Assembly (NCBI RefSeq): GCF_000346465.2
Contig: NC_034013.1
Location: forward strand, 12,385,373 to 12,449,372
DNA: 64,000 bases
DNA from: Prunus persica
Taxonomy: Eukaryota; Streptophyta; Magnoliopsida; Rosales; Rosaceae
Reading direction: 5' to 3'
Part shown: positions 1 to 11,628 of the stretch, piece by piece
How positions within the stretch are numbered: position 1 is the stretch's first letter
How the letters are laid out: the number at the start of each line of letters is the position of its first letter
Made by a program: the position numbers and the translations under genes
Notes under the pieces: model-generated
What the model was told of the DNA's origin: nothing
Database searches by the model: none
Seen by the model: only the letters and a program-made list of their open reading frames with translations

Positions 1-171
1 ATCTATATGCCTGTACGAAGGGGCAAGCAGGTTACAATGGATGTTTGTCGATCAACCAAACGGGATGGTTCGGAAGGCCAGCTTCAGCGGGTGGTCGTGA
101 CAAAGAGTAAGAACCCTGCACTACATCAACAGGCCCGAAAGTCTATCTGGGGGGACTTATGGCCTTTCTGA
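1..171 (+). CDS. Rsm22 / METTL17-type mitochondrial ribosome assembly protein, last exon (partial)
   Basis: Frame 1 is open from the window edge for 56 codons and ends at TGA 169-171. The peptide contains KSKNPALHQQARKSIWGDLW, which I recognise as the C-terminal signature (ARKS.WGDLW) of Rsm22/METTL17 proteins. These are methyltransferase-like factors that act in mitochondrial small-subunit ribosome assembly. Only the extreme C-terminus lies in the window, so the methyltransferase fold and the metal-binding cysteines described for the family cannot be checked. The frame contains no splice site and is followed by AT-rich DNA that fits a 3' UTR. The family call rests on one motif remembered from the family; that this is the end of a coding frame is more certain than its name. 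Confidence 0.7.
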   Translation: MYMPVRRGKQVTMDVCRSTKRDGSEGQLQRVVVTKSKNPALHQQARKSIWGDLWPF

Positions 172-447
172 ATACCTCGTCACGCTGTAACCACTATGTA
201 TACGAAACTATGTTGTTATGTTCAACGAGCCTTTAATTTGTTCTTCTCAATGACGGGGTTGGATCCAAATTTTCCCCTTCAATTTATTGTGCCCTTTTAG
301 TGAGTATTTGACATGATTTTATTCTTTATCACTTTCGTATCATTTAGGTTGCCTTTTGGGTTACCCTACATGGAAATTCGGTTTCAACCTCCTTGAATAA
401 TTTCATAAAAGTTTCTGTATGATCGCTTAAGTACGTAAATTAGTGTT
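172..447. other. 3' UTR and spacer downstream of the Rsm22-like gene
   Basis: AT-rich sequence after the stop at 171, presumably 3' UTR and then spacer. No ORF or repeat was recognised before the MITE that begins near 448. Confidence 0.5.
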
Positions 448-809
448 AGAGCATTTCCAAGGGAGATGTCAAATGCCAAACATCAAATTTAAATTTGATG
501 GTTGATGTGGTAATTTGACATTTACATACTTTTACACTCCACTCGATATGTCAAATAAATAATTATTGTAATAGTCAAATCATTTAAGATAAAGAAGAAA
601 AAAAAAATTAAATGAAAGTAATAGCCACCTATCTTTAAAAAAAAAAACATATTCATTTGACATCTTGCTTTTGGGATGTCAAAAATAACATCTCAACTTC
701 TAGTCTTCATTTCACATCAGCTTTGACACATCGGTTGGAGTGATGTTAAATGTTATTTCTAGCTGTTACATATTTATGTGGCACGTTTGACACATCGGTT
801 GGAGATGCT
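448..809. mobile_element. MITE with GAGCATYTCCAA terminal inverted repeats
   Basis: The left end reads GAGCATTTCCAAGGGAGATG. The reverse complement of the right end reads GAGCATCTCCAACCGATGTG, followed on both sides by a TCAAAYG..CCA block. The element is about 360 bp, AT-rich and has no coding capacity. TTA lies directly outside both ends (445-447 and 810-812), which fits a 3-bp target duplication as in PIF/Harbinger elements. Three bases are weak evidence, so the superfamily is left open. Direct repeats of the CACATCGGTTGGAG block (728-741 and 791-804) lie near the right end. Confidence 0.6.
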
Positions 810-1456
810 CTTATACATAAATTAGTAACACTAGTGTTCTAGTACGACACAATAATTTTCATTCTAGTGTTACAAATTTTAAATTCTAGCAAAGTTGCAA
901 TAATTTCAACTTTGAGGTTTCATTGCTCCAGGACCACCATTCATTGGTTTATTTTGGGCTAAACTTTAAATCAATGTGGAACCCAATTTATTAACAGCTT
1001 AACAAAGGAAAAGCCATGTGGATAGCATGGCATGGACTAATTGCACATTTGCAATTGATTAACCTCCCAATTAGATTCGATTTCTGTAAACAATCCAAAA
1101 TAAATGTGGAGCAGTTTTGGGAAAAGCTATAAAGCCATTGAAATGGGACAAGGAAACAGATACTACTTTAAGCTGTATCCATCAAGTCGCTTTGGTAAGT
1201 TAAATGGGTATTGCTATTAAGTTAATCATATCATGTGATGGTAGTACCAACTACCAAGTCAAACAAATGATTAAAAATAAAAACCCGAAAAACTTGTAAG
1301 ATTTTATTTTATTTTTCATAATAACAGGCACGTTGTACACGTTATAAAGTAAATAATTCTTTAAAATTAAATGGACGATGCAAAAAAAAACTCCACTCAA
1401 CCTATTTGTACAATGCAAAAGGGTGGTAAAATTAAAATTGTGCGAAAAAAGCTAAT
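810..1456. other. Intergenic, no gene seen
   Basis: AT-rich intergenic DNA. No ORF of note, no RNA gene and no repeat structure recognised. Confidence 0.5.
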
Positions 1457-1593
1457 GGAGTCTAGTCCAGAGAAAAAGAGTCTTATTTAGTAAATTGGAG
1501 GTCTCAGGTTTGAACTGCTATGGTATCTTAGTTGTGCGTGTGTGTGAAAAATCATCATCCATTGTAGTTTAAACTATCGCTTGTACTAAAAAA
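1457..1593 (+). mobile_element. tRNA-derived SINE
   Basis: An A-box-like segment (GGAGTCTAGTCCAG) is followed about 40 bp later by a B-box-like CAGGTTTGAACTGC, then a GTGTGTG tract, the tail block TTTAAACTATCGCTTGTACT and an A-run. The tail block recurs almost unchanged in the SINE copy at 37627-37710, and the general layout recurs at 33142-33292. The target duplication is unclear here (GTGCGAAAAAAG against GTGCAACAAAG). Confidence 0.55.
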
Positions 1594-2100
1594 GTGCAAC
1601 AAAGAGAGCAACATGTTGTTATTTCCAAGAGTTAATTTTCATGTCCTATTTTCAGCAAATCATGCCATCATGTAGCTCAATTATTTCATTTCTTTTGCCA
1701 TTCACAGACAATGCAGCATAGCATGTAGACTACACAAAAAGCCTCCAAATCGCTATTCAATTATGGGATCCTTGTGAAAATTGCTCACACTAGTTGCCTC
1801 TGTTTTTTTTTAGGGAAACCTACACCCCTAGGCCTCCTCCAAAATTGCCCTCTTATTCAATTATGATACGACTCATTTTGAAGCTTTTCGGACTTGTGCA
1901 TGCAAGCCAAATTATTTCTACCTAGTTGGCTGTTTGTAGGATCAAATTATTGGGCATACCTACAAAGAAATTTGTAACAGAAACAGAAAGGCAACTCTGC
2001 CTTTTTGGCAAATGAAATTGAAATCTACCCAAAAATGCTAAGGTAGCTTCAGTCAATATTCAAGACTAAGAAACACTACAATTCAAATGAAATTGAAAAA
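1594..2100. other. Intergenic / 3' region of the MYB gene
   Basis: Non-coding AT-rich DNA. The part nearest 2161 is probably the 3' UTR of the minus-strand MYB gene. Long open frames on the plus strand from about 2107 are antisense to the MYB exon and were not called. Confidence 0.4.
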
Positions 2101-2160
2101 CAAACTTTGACACATACTGATAATATCCTACAATTTTTCTTTTCTAATTTTTGGAAACAT

Positions 2161-3154
2161 TCAAATCAGCAAGGAATCAACAAAAGACTCCAATTGACCA
2201 TGATCTTGATCTGCCTTGAGATCCTGCTCATATTCCTCACAGATTTTCCATGTCATAGCAACTCTTTCTGCAGCTGCAGCAGCTTCTTCAGAATTCTGAC
2301 TCCTGGCAGGGTCAAACACTTGAACAAAGTCATAACAATCTTCAACATTCTCACCACAAACCAAGCCCTCCCCAAAACAATCATCGTCTTCCTTCTTCAT
2401 ATCATCAGACCAAGACGCATGAAAATAATTAGGAACTTCTGCATCATAAAACCCAACTTCTTGTTCATGATCTCCCTCTCCATCACAAAAAGACCCAACT
2501 GGGGTTTTAACTGGAGACACCCTGGTAGGCTTTGGGAGATGAAGTTTGGTCCTTTTTGTTGTTGCACCAATATTTTCATGGTCATCATCACTTTTCTTGG
2601 CCTCCTCAGCTTGGACACATTTTGATTTTGGTTTTGGTGCAACTTCTTGAGTGCTGGTTTTTTGGATTCTGAGTCTTTTGGCGATGTGGGTGTTCCAGTA
2701 ATTCTTGATCTCATTGTCAGTCCGACCAGGAAGCCTTCCAGCAATGAGAGACCAGCGGTTGCCGAGAAGGGCATGAAGCCTCACAATTAGGTCATCTTCC
2801 TCGGGAGTTATGTTGCCTCGCTTTATATCAGGCCGCAGATAGTTCATCCACCTTAGCCTGCAGCTCTTCCCACAACGAAGAAGCCCTTCATTTTCCACAC
2901 CAAGAATTTAAAGAAGAAAAAAAAACCCAATAAACCAATTGTTACAATACAATTTATAAGACCAGAACAGAAAGGAAGAAGAAGAAAAGAAGCTGTTAGA
3001 CTAAATGAATAAATAAATTACCAGCTTTATTAGGCAAAGAACTCCAATGGCCTTCACCATGGGACTGGATGTACTGAATGAGCAATGCGTCTTCTCTGGC
3101 AGTCCATGAACCTCTATGCAGACCCACCTTTGAACAACAGGGTGCTCTGCCCAT
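2161..3154 (-). CDS. R2R3-MYB transcription factor, MYBPA1-like (candidate proanthocyanidin regulator)
   Basis: Two exons: 3154-3022 and 2885-2161, giving 285 aa. The donor is G|GTAATT after NKAG and the acceptor precedes GLLRCGKSC, the standard first MYB intron. R2 spans about residues 12-62 and R3 about 65-113. R3 carries the bHLH-interaction signature [D]Lx2[R]x3Lx6Lx3R ([20 protein letters not shown]). The N-terminus [17 protein letters not shown] and the overall length match grape MYBPA1 as I remember it; proteins of that type activate LAR/ANR-side genes of condensed-tannin synthesis in the nucleus. The second intron common in R2R3-MYB genes is missing. The C-terminus is acidic with an alanine run and has no repressor EAR motif that I can see. 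The DNA-binding family is certain; the pathway role is inferred from similarity only. Confidence 0.93.
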
Positions 3155-3228
3155 GTTATGGAGGACAAAGACTCTCTGCTTCAGTCTAACCAAGACTCTC
3201 AACAGAGCACCACACCACCTTCTTTAGA

Positions 3229-3235
3229 TTTTATA
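3229..3235 (-). promoter_or_regulatory. TATA box of the MYB gene
   Basis: On the minus strand the sequence reads TATAAAA, about 75 bp upstream of the MYB start codon at 3154. This spacing predicts a short leader starting near 3200. Seen in sequence; activity inferred. Confidence 0.5.
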
Positions 3236-3704
3236 CCATTAGCATTATTGTGACATTGTGAACATTAATTCTAGAAATGCCACAAGTGCATTTTCATACT
3301 TTTCCTCATTGACTAATTGGAGAATAATTTACATGTGATGAATTCTCAATTTGCGTATCTATAATTAATGAATTATTTGTACATGTAAATGTTAATTTAG
3401 GTCATTTTTTATTATATTTTTCTTTGCAACCAAAACTTATACGTCACATAGGGTACATACTATACTAGACTTTCATTGCTTTATCCAATCCTATGATATG
3501 AATCACATTTGTCATGTATTTCATTCACATTTAATTCTTAGAAGACGTGTTACATGTGCTCCTCATGAAATTTTGTCACCATTTAAAAAGAAAAGCTTGT
3601 CACATAAGTTATGCATTTTTCGTTTGCCCTCGTTTCTTTCCAGACATGCGGTGGGTCCATGCAATTGACATGCACATCCTTAACACCAAAGAGGATTTGC
3701 TTCA
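3236..3704. other. MYB upstream region, no gene
   Basis: AT-rich upstream DNA of the MYB gene. No coding or repeat signal recognised up to the TIR element at 3714. Confidence 0.4.
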
Positions 3705-3713
3705 TGATAAATA

Positions 3714-4792
3714 GGGTTCGTCTTCAAACTTATTCTCGAGTTGTATTTTGGTCTCTTAATTAAATTATTTATTTAAATAGTCTACAAACTTTTTATTAAT
3801 TGGCCTATTGGTCCTATTGTTATATTATTTCAATATTACCGTTAATTTGAGGATTAAAGTCGTCAATTTATACTAACATATTAACCCTTAATTAATTAAA
3901 ATCTAGATGAAATGCTATAAAAATCAGAAAACTAAAAACTGAAATGCCCAGTGGTAAATAAAATAAATAAAATAATTATTTTATAAAAAAAACCAAAAAA
4001 TTAAAAATTAATGAAAATAAAAACCCACTAGAACCCTCCCCCCACGTCCATCTCTGCCGTAAGAGTTATATGGTAAAAAGTGAAACATGGAAGAAGTTGA
4101 TGTCAAACAAAGACTCGCCAACAGTTGATTGTTGAAAATGAATCAAGATTGAAGAGGGAGGATCTGCTAATTGCTGGAGAGTCAACTGATCCGTGTGGCT
4201 TTGATCGAGGATGAGTAATGGAGGCTTGATTGGAGGAAGTCATGTCTGGTCTAATATCTGCAACGCACCCGACAAAACAACAACAAAGTTAAAAATGACC
4301 CGCGTGCGAGCGATGGTGGCTCCGACGAGGCAGACGGTGACGTAAGAATTGCTGGTGATGATATGGTGGTGAGAGTGGTGCAGCGTTCCAAGCGTAAAAG
4401 GCTTTAGGCACGCTGTGAAGAGGCGGTGAGGATGGAGCCCTTCTCTAGAACAGAGGGAAAGTGAAGAGGGAAGAGAGAGTATAGAGGGAGATAGGGCAGA
4501 GGGGAGAGAGGGAAAGGGGGAGACGAAGGGGAGGAGAGATGGCGCTGCAGGTTTTTTTGTTTTGTTTTTTCTCTAAAAAACTTATTTTTATTTTTTTAGC
4601 TATTAAAAGTCCTATTTAACCCTAAAAATATAGCATTTGCTCCTCACATGATTTAATTTAACAAAAAATGTCAAGATATGACTAATTCAACGAATAATAA
4701 AAGAGTTTGTGGACCATATGAACGAATAATTTAGTTGAGAGACCAAAATGTAACTCAAGTATAAATTTAAGGACAATTTGAGTAAATAATTC
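3714..4792. mobile_element. Non-autonomous DNA transposon with long (~80 bp) terminal inverted repeats, Mutator-like
   Basis: About 80 bp near the left end (roughly 3719-3800) pairs with the reverse complement of about 4690-4775. Shared blocks include CGAGTTGTATTTTGGTCTCT against TGAGTTACATTTTGGTCTCT and CTACAAACTTTTTATTA against CCACAAACTCTTTTATTA. The 9-bp word TGATAAATA occurs just outside both ends (3705-3713 and 4793-4801); a target duplication of 9-11 bp is characteristic of Mutator-like elements. The right end carries about 15 extra bases not matched on the left. The interior (3880-4600) has a GA-rich tract at 4440-4540 and no transposase frame. Confidence 0.65.
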
Positions 4793-4801
4793 TGATAAAT
4801 A

Positions 4802-5690
4802 AATAATTAAATTATTTATAAATATAAATTTTAAATATATGGGCACACCATATAAAATATTTCAATTATTTCAATTAATTAAATTATTCCACACCATATA
4901 AATATTTATTTATTTCAACTTGCCTCTTAATTTTAGAAGCAAATTGAAATAAATATGTTCTTGCAAATGGAAATGGATCTCTAACCTCTCACCAAACCAG
5001 ACTGCTCCTCATTGAATACCACATCATTCTCACTAGCAGGCATATCTAAGTAGTTAGTAGCAGATCATAACCGTTGCAGCACGTGGTGCCCTACATTCCA
5101 CACCATATTTATGCTCTTTCATTGTCCTAAGATCACATTTCAACACACTTCTCTTTCTTTCCTTCTTAATGGATGCAAGATACCTTCTTTTAACTTTCTA
5201 AATAAAAATTATGATATGCATGGCAATTAATCTACTCAAATCGCATTTAATGCAAAAGCTTTGAGTTATCTGAAACCGCTTTTAACCATTCTAAAAGCAT
5301 TTTTCGCCGACCTAAAAGCTCGAAATTTCATCAATAAGAGATGCTAGTTTGGTCTATAGTCCTCCCACCCCTTAGCTATGAGCTTTAAAAATTGTTCTCT
5401 CAACCTCCTAACGTGCTCTGATATAGCAGCTCATCCCCATTTTTCATAATTATTCACAGTTCTGACGTTCTAAAGTTCAAGTAAGTCATTCTGAAGCCTC
5501 TGTTTCCCCCATCATAATTTATGAGGGCTTATCTTTCTTAGTACAGTAGAGCGCTATCAATCACAGCCCACCACCACCCTTAAAAGCCACGGATTCTACT
5601 GCAGCAGAGCATTTAAAAAGAGGGAAGTTGAAGGGAGAGCATTTAGCTGAGACTGAAGAGCAACCACCCAAAATTTAATTTCATTAATGA
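4802..5690. other. Intergenic between the TIR element and the WD40 gene
   Basis: AT-rich spacer. No gene, RNA or clear repeat seen. The portion near 5690-6159 is probably the 3' UTR of the minus-strand WD40 gene. Confidence 0.4.
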
Positions 5691-6159
5691 AATGTCAAGA
5701 AGACATACAATAATATTTCTGAGTGCAAAGATTTCAGAACAGAAGATGCCCCACAGACACCTGTATTATACACACTTGTAAAAATATATTATATACACAT
5801 CTCCTAATCTAAGGGATTAACTGCCTGCCACATAAAACTCAGTATAATTTCTGCGCTGAAAACCAACAAATTAAAGAATCATATAAATTTTACTTGTATA
5901 AGATGATCCAATACAAAACTTAAAAGCAATTCCACCAGCCGCTTGTGGACACCTGGTGGGACTGCAGGTGAATTGGATTACAGTTGCTACCTGGCATGAC
6001 CTGACTGGACTACAATACATTTGGTAATCTTCAAGGGTGCACACTAGGCAAGCTGTCAATGATACTGCATTGTACAAGCACCAAGAATTATTTAACCAAT
6101 ACCAGCGGTGATTGCAAGGATGCATAATCACTGTCCAAAAAATGCCGTCTTTGGGGATT

Positions 6160-9100
6160 TTAACGACGAATAGGTGTACCGTAATTGTGGTAGGTTCTAA
6201 TACGTCCGTCCCAGCCGGCAGTGACGATCACAAGGCCCCACAAATTAGGACCAGACATGCTCTGACAAGCACTCCTCAAAAATTTGTAGTCGGATCTACA
6301 CATTGTTGGGGAGACGGCCACCGGACTTGAATTTACAAGTTTCTCCTCAGGCCAAGTTGCAGTGCCCTTTGGCAAGGCCTCCAACAAAAACCCACGACCC
6401 AAAGAGAAGCAATCGGGTGAAGAGAGGTGCATTTTCTGTTCTACTTTCTCATCGAAACTGAGATGCTTCAGCTGATTATCAAGGCAACTTCCCGGCATGT
6501 CCCCCGTGAATCTAGGGGATGGAAGTGTTCCTGGAATGATGTTCACACCATTCCAAGGTATAGCAATCATTGACTTGTGGGACACAAAACTCTCACAAGA
6601 CCATATGTTCCTCGGTCGTGAAGAGGTCATGTCCTGGCTATTATAGTTCCAGATGCGAACATTTGAATCCTCGCTTGCTGAGACAATGTGCGTTCCGTCT
6701 GAGGTAAAAGATGCTAACATATGGTTTCCACCATTTCGAAGACCTAATGAGAATTGATAAAAACATCAATGATAGAGTCGAAGGAGACTTTTGGGGTGGG
6801 GAATAACAATAACTTTATAAAAGAAGAAGAGATGACACATACCCCTAAATTTGCAGACGACATCAAACCCATAAATTACACGGACTACTGAATCAGCAGA
6901 AGTCACCATAACTTGGCTTGGGTTGCTTGGAGAAAACTGGGGAATCATATTACATTAGTATACTGCAGTAAAGTAAAGAAGTGAAAATGGAAGAAATAAC
7001 ATAACCAATTGTCCATAACCACCTGAAAGCCAGTTATCCGTTTTCCAGGTGACTTCTTCTTGCCCTGTATGCTTATCGGAGCATCCAACTCCAGATGATT
7101 ATCTGAAAAAATTGAAACCATGATCATGAACCACTCAGATAGAATAAGACAAAACAATAACACAAGCCTTAGCAGCCCATGGGTAGATCTCGCCTGTACA
7201 AAATTGGCTTGCAAGAGAAGGATGCTAAGAGCTCAAACATTAAATCAGAAAGTTGCATATAATGATCTAACATTAGACATTTTGAAATATCCGGCCATAT
7301 TTTTTTTAAAAAAAAACATATATATATATATATATATCATGTAATAACATATCAAGAAAATCATTTCATGTTAACAGAATTTGCAGGGAAGATAAGGAGA
7401 TACTAAAGCATTTAATTATCAGGACTTCCCAATTTACTATTATGCTTCACAAATCTGGTTTTAATTAGAAGTGCCATAGTAGCATGCTATTAAGAAAATT
7501 TCACTATTAGGTCTTCATACCTATGATGTTATAAAAACAGCAGTTTCCAGTCACAAAACCGACGATTCCTCCCTGCAAATATCAAATAACAAAGTCATAT
7601 AAACAAAACCAATTTGTTTCATGCTTAATTTTTCATTTTCAAGCAAAAAATTCCAACAGACCTTTCCATCAGGACGATAAGATACAGCAGTGACTATCTC
7701 ACGAACATCAATATAATCAACAACCAGACAACGAATAACTTCCCAGATGCGAACTTTTCCATCTATTGAACCGCTGATGAAGTAATTATCATCCAGAGGG
7801 TTGAAATTAACGCATGTCACTGCAACAAGTATCACAGCTTTAGATAATCATTGCAGAACTACTTGAAAATGAGAGAGAATTGAGAACATAACACTATAGA
7901 GAACTAGCATAAACCAAGTTATTGATTCACTACATTGTAAAAGAATACAAACAAGTAGCAAGGCTCACCATAATTATTGTGAGAGAAAACTCTCAGGCAT
8001 CTGTCACATCCTACTTGCCATAGACGAACTGTCTTATCAACAGAGGATGAGAGCAGAAACTGCAGCACACACAAAAAAGACAGAGAAGATTAGTTTCACC
8101 AAGTTCAGTAGATTAAAACAAACTTTGGGGCAAAGAAAAATTGCAATAGGGAATAAAACCCAATACTAACCCCTTTCTTTGACCATGAGAGATCTAAGAC
8201 CTCCCTGCTGTGTCCCCGAAACTCATGAACAGGCTTCTCCAATAAACGGAATATCTTTGGAGGAAAAATGACACATGTTGAGTCCGATGATCTCAATCTC
8301 TGCGCCTTATCTTTATCCACATTTGGAGAGTCTAACTTAGAAAACGGATTTGTTTTGAAGTATAAAGAAGAAGGATCGCCAGAAATATCAAATTTGTTGA
8401 ATCCCTCATCCTCGATCACCTTCCACACGCGCACAACACCATCTTCACCAGCACTTGCCAAGTATTTCCCATCAAGACTGAACTTCATGGACAAAATTGT
8501 ACCTTCATGAGCAGGAAAATCTTGCCCAGCATAAAGTGAAGACAGTTCTTTGGTCCCTTTTTTACTTGGATAAACTCGGACTCTTCGCATACCTGTTCCT
8601 GATGCAGATTTAAGACTGATGGGGCTCAATGCAGCCTCATGTTTATCAACAACGCACATCCCAATTCCTAATTTCCTTAACCATCCCCTTTTAACTTTCT
8701 TTTTCGCATCAAGAAAGAACCTAGCATTATCAACTTCTCTCTGCAACAATTGCTGAATTGAAGGAGATGGTCCTGGTGCATGGTTTGTATGAATCTCCCC
8801 AACACTAACCAATTGATTTAGTCCCACTTGACCTAATCTGCAAAGCCTTCCATCCTGACCCAATTCATTCACAATGATATCCATTCTCTGATTTAAAGTC
8901 CTCACTGCACATCCAAAATTCTCATCCAAAGCACCATTTCCTAGTGACTCCCGAGCTTCATTTGACAGAGCAGATGCTGTGGACTGGCTTGAGCAAGACG
9001 CCTCTTCCAATCCCGAAGTTCTCAACACCACACAGCTATCTTCTTTTATTCTATCAATACTCATTTCAATTTTTTCAGCACAGTCATCTCCTGCTTCTTC

Positions 9101-9328
9101 TTCCATGATTAAATTCCGATCCAAATCTAAACCCATCCATTGCAGGAACTTATGGCGGCGCTCATGAACACTATCCAGGTTCTTAGCCCAAACCTCATCA
9201 TACCTCAAGAAACCTGAAGTACTAGAACTAAATTCATCACAACCATCTGAACCCCAATCCGAAACAGAAGACAGGTCCTCACGGGTATCATAAAATTGAT
9301 CCTCACGCTCTTCACTATAACTCCCCAT
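6160..9328 (-). CDS. WD40-repeat protein, plant WDR44-like
   Basis: Seven exons on the minus strand: 9328-8171, 8059-7969, 7819-7662, 7572-7521, 7102-7023, 6936-6843 and 6743-6160. All junctions are GT-AG and keep frame, giving 738 aa. The first 270 residues are acidic and low in complexity ([22 protein letters not shown]) without a known fold. WD repeats follow: [20 protein letters not shown] (about 275-310), [15 protein letters not shown] with [31 protein letters not shown], a [16 protein letters not shown] blade, [32 protein letters not shown] and a closing [16 protein letters not shown] blade. Proteins of this group are annotated WDR44-like, after the animal Rab11-binding protein; the plant function is not established. 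The start at 9328 is the first in-frame ATG. This is not the TTG1 type of WD40 protein. Confidence 0.92.
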
Positions 9329-9370
9329 CAATTCACTGTTTTCCCCTCTTCGTTTTCAACCCATGAGATC

Positions 9371-9687
9371 CTGAGTCAAAAACTAAAAACAATGAGAAAT
9401 TTCAATTTTGTTCTAACCTCACAATTAGATAACAAAAAAAGACTAATCCTTTTCCTTATCCACAACCTAAAATCTCAAATTTTCTATTGACAATCAAATC
9501 CACAAACTGCAAAAAACAAACAACCCCCCAACACAGATCCTGAAATGATCCTATCTTCAGTCCAAACATATGATTTTCTCACAAAACGCAAACCCAAATC
9601 AGAAAAAAGAACAAAGGAAGCCAAACCCAACAGATTGTTTCCAAAACCAAATGAAAATCACAATAAAAAAGGAAGAGTTTTGCTCAC
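9371..9687 (-). other. 5' UTR intron of the WDR44-like gene
   Basis: On the minus strand a donor CCCAG|GTGAGC at 9688/9687 pairs with an acceptor GACTCAG at 9371, followed by 42 nt to the ATG at 9328. An intron directly before the start codon is common in plant genes. The upstream leader probably reaches about 9.7-10.1 kb and carries a minimal uORF (ATG-AGG-GAT-TAG) at 9725-9736. Inferred from splice motifs only. Confidence 0.5.
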
Positions 9688-10124
9688 CTGGGTCACCACC
9701 AAACTTCGGTCAAACCCCAGAAATCTAATCCCTCATAGGGATTTCCACTTTCTCAACCCCTTCTAATTTCCCTTTCTCTGTCATCAGCAAAAGTTCCCAC
9801 TTGAGGAAGCAAAGAATACTCAAAACATGAAACTTTAAACAAATGAAATAAACTAATAAACTGAAACAAACATAAAATAATAGACAAGACAGAGAAAAGA
9901 GCAAAAATTTGCCTCGGTTTGTGCGCCAGTACCAAGAAGAGAAGAGAAGAGAGTGGAAGGTGCTCCTTGTTTGCGTTGTGTTGTGTGTCTTTTTTCTCTA
10001 TCTTCCTCGCACATCCGCACTGTCTGATACAATTTGATTGGTACGGAACGGATCCCCCAAACCTTTGTAAAACTATGGTCTTTGTTTTACTTAGTTTTAA
10101 CTCTTTTGAGTTCCCTTTTTCCAA

Positions 10125-10675
10125 TGACCACGGTTCTATTTTTTTATTGTTTTATTTTTAACCAAATTCTGCGATTGGATTTGGGTTTGGGTCTTGGGTT
10201 TTAGTTCTGGTTTTTACTAATGACGTCTTTTTCCCTCCAATTATTACAGCATGAGGAGGAGTGTCTGCACTTTCATTTTTTCTTTTTCTTTTTCTTTTTC
10301 TAGAATCTTTAGTTGGAAAAAAAGAAGTGGAAATGACTTTTCAATAACGTTGAATTATTTTTAAAATAAAATAGAGCTATTCATATAGCAAAATTAGGTA
10401 AATAATTATACGCGTGATTGTCCTTGAAGCCTCTAAGAATTTTGTTAATTCAAATTTTTAACCGTCCAAATGTTGAAATGAACGACACCATACTATTGTT
10501 TAATGTTTAAACTTACTAAAGCAATCAACAAGTATCTCTTCTCTTAAAATAAAGTATGTGTGACACATCGGTGCATATGTTAAATTAAGTATGTAATAAT
10601 TATCTAACTAGTTGTGTAATGAGAGCTCCAACACGTACAGAAAATGTAGGTGGGAAGGCATGAGAATGAATAAGG
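10125..10675. other. Intergenic, no gene seen
   Basis: Upstream region of the WDR44-like gene. Pyrimidine-rich tract at 10277-10302; otherwise nothing recognised. Confidence 0.4.
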
Positions 10676-11078
10676 AAAAAGGGTTAAATATCTTTTTGGT
10701 TATCGGGTTTTATACGAAAATTCAATTTGGTCATTGAGAAAAAAAAATAATCAAATTGGTCACTCTGTTTCCTAAAGTTTAAAATTTTTTCAGTTACCTT
10801 CGTTAAATGCTGTTTTTATTTTTTATTTTTTATGAAGCACGTTCAATCTTCTTCCTTTAACTCAGTCTTTTTTCCAATATACCCTAATTGGTTGAGTTTG
10901 AGGAAGAAGACCACAAAAATAATAATAATAATTGTACTTAACGAAAGATAAAGGAAGGTTTATAAATTATAAATTTTAAAAAACATAATAATCAATTTGA
11001 CTACAAAAATTTCTCAGTAACGAAATTTTTGTGTCTAACCCAGTGATAAATATAAAAAAAAGGTATTCAACCCTTTTT
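10676..11078. mobile_element. Short TIR element / MITE with AAAAAGGGTT ends
   Basis: The left end reads AAAAAGGGTTAAATATCTTT. The reverse complement of the right end reads AAAAAGGGTTGAATACCTTT. About 400 bp lie between, with no coding frame and internal phrases such as CAATTTGGTCATTGAG and AATCAATTTGACTAC that are weakly inverted. No target duplication could be read in the A/T-rich flanks, so the superfamily is unknown. Confidence 0.5.
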
Positions 11079-11429
11079 ATTAAAAAAAAAAATTCAACAA
11101 AAGGTGGAGTTGACGAACCTGGATTAGTAAAAAGGAGCTCATTCCGTCCCACGTGTCAACACCCCCTATTGACTACGAAGTCTTCGTCGGCATTTTTGAA
11201 TTGAGAGTTCTTCTAGCAACGGGCCCACTTTGAAAGGTCAAGTTCTCGTGAAGTTGAAGCAAATTAGGTTAACAGTTAGCCAAAAAAACTTGTTTTTATT
11301 TCATGTTTTTATTTTATAGGCAATGAACTTTGTCACCAAAAAATAATTAAACAAATGTATGAGCATGACCGGCCACTTCCATCCAAAACCAATAATAAAG
11401 AGGCAGACAACAATGATTTTTTAATAAAG
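11079..11429. other. Intergenic, no gene seen
   Basis: Contains one CCCACGTGTCAAC word near 11150 (G-box/ABRE-like ACGT core). No ORF or repeat recognised. Confidence 0.35.
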
Positions 11430-11435
11430 TTATTT

Positions 11436-11628
11436 TGTTCTTTTCTTTTGTAAATAACATGAGATGTCCCTACACTTGAAGAGTGTGATTAATTCTCGTT
11501 CGGAATTCGATTCGTCCTTAATCACAAAATGCTTCCAATAAGTTTCGAACCCCTGCCATTGAGGCATTAAATAACTAGCCAGTTGGAAGTGGCAGGTGGC
11601 AATTTGCCAACCGCACCACACCTTGTGG
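11436..11628 (-). mobile_element. tRNA-derived SINE, minus strand
   Basis: Read on the minus strand, an A-box-like GGTGTGGTGCGGTTGGC is followed about 55 bp later by a good B box, GGGGTTCGAAACT, and the copy ends in an A-rich tail (TTTACAAAAGAAAAGAAC). These are the two internal Pol III promoter boxes of a tRNA head. No target duplication was established. Confidence 0.45.
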
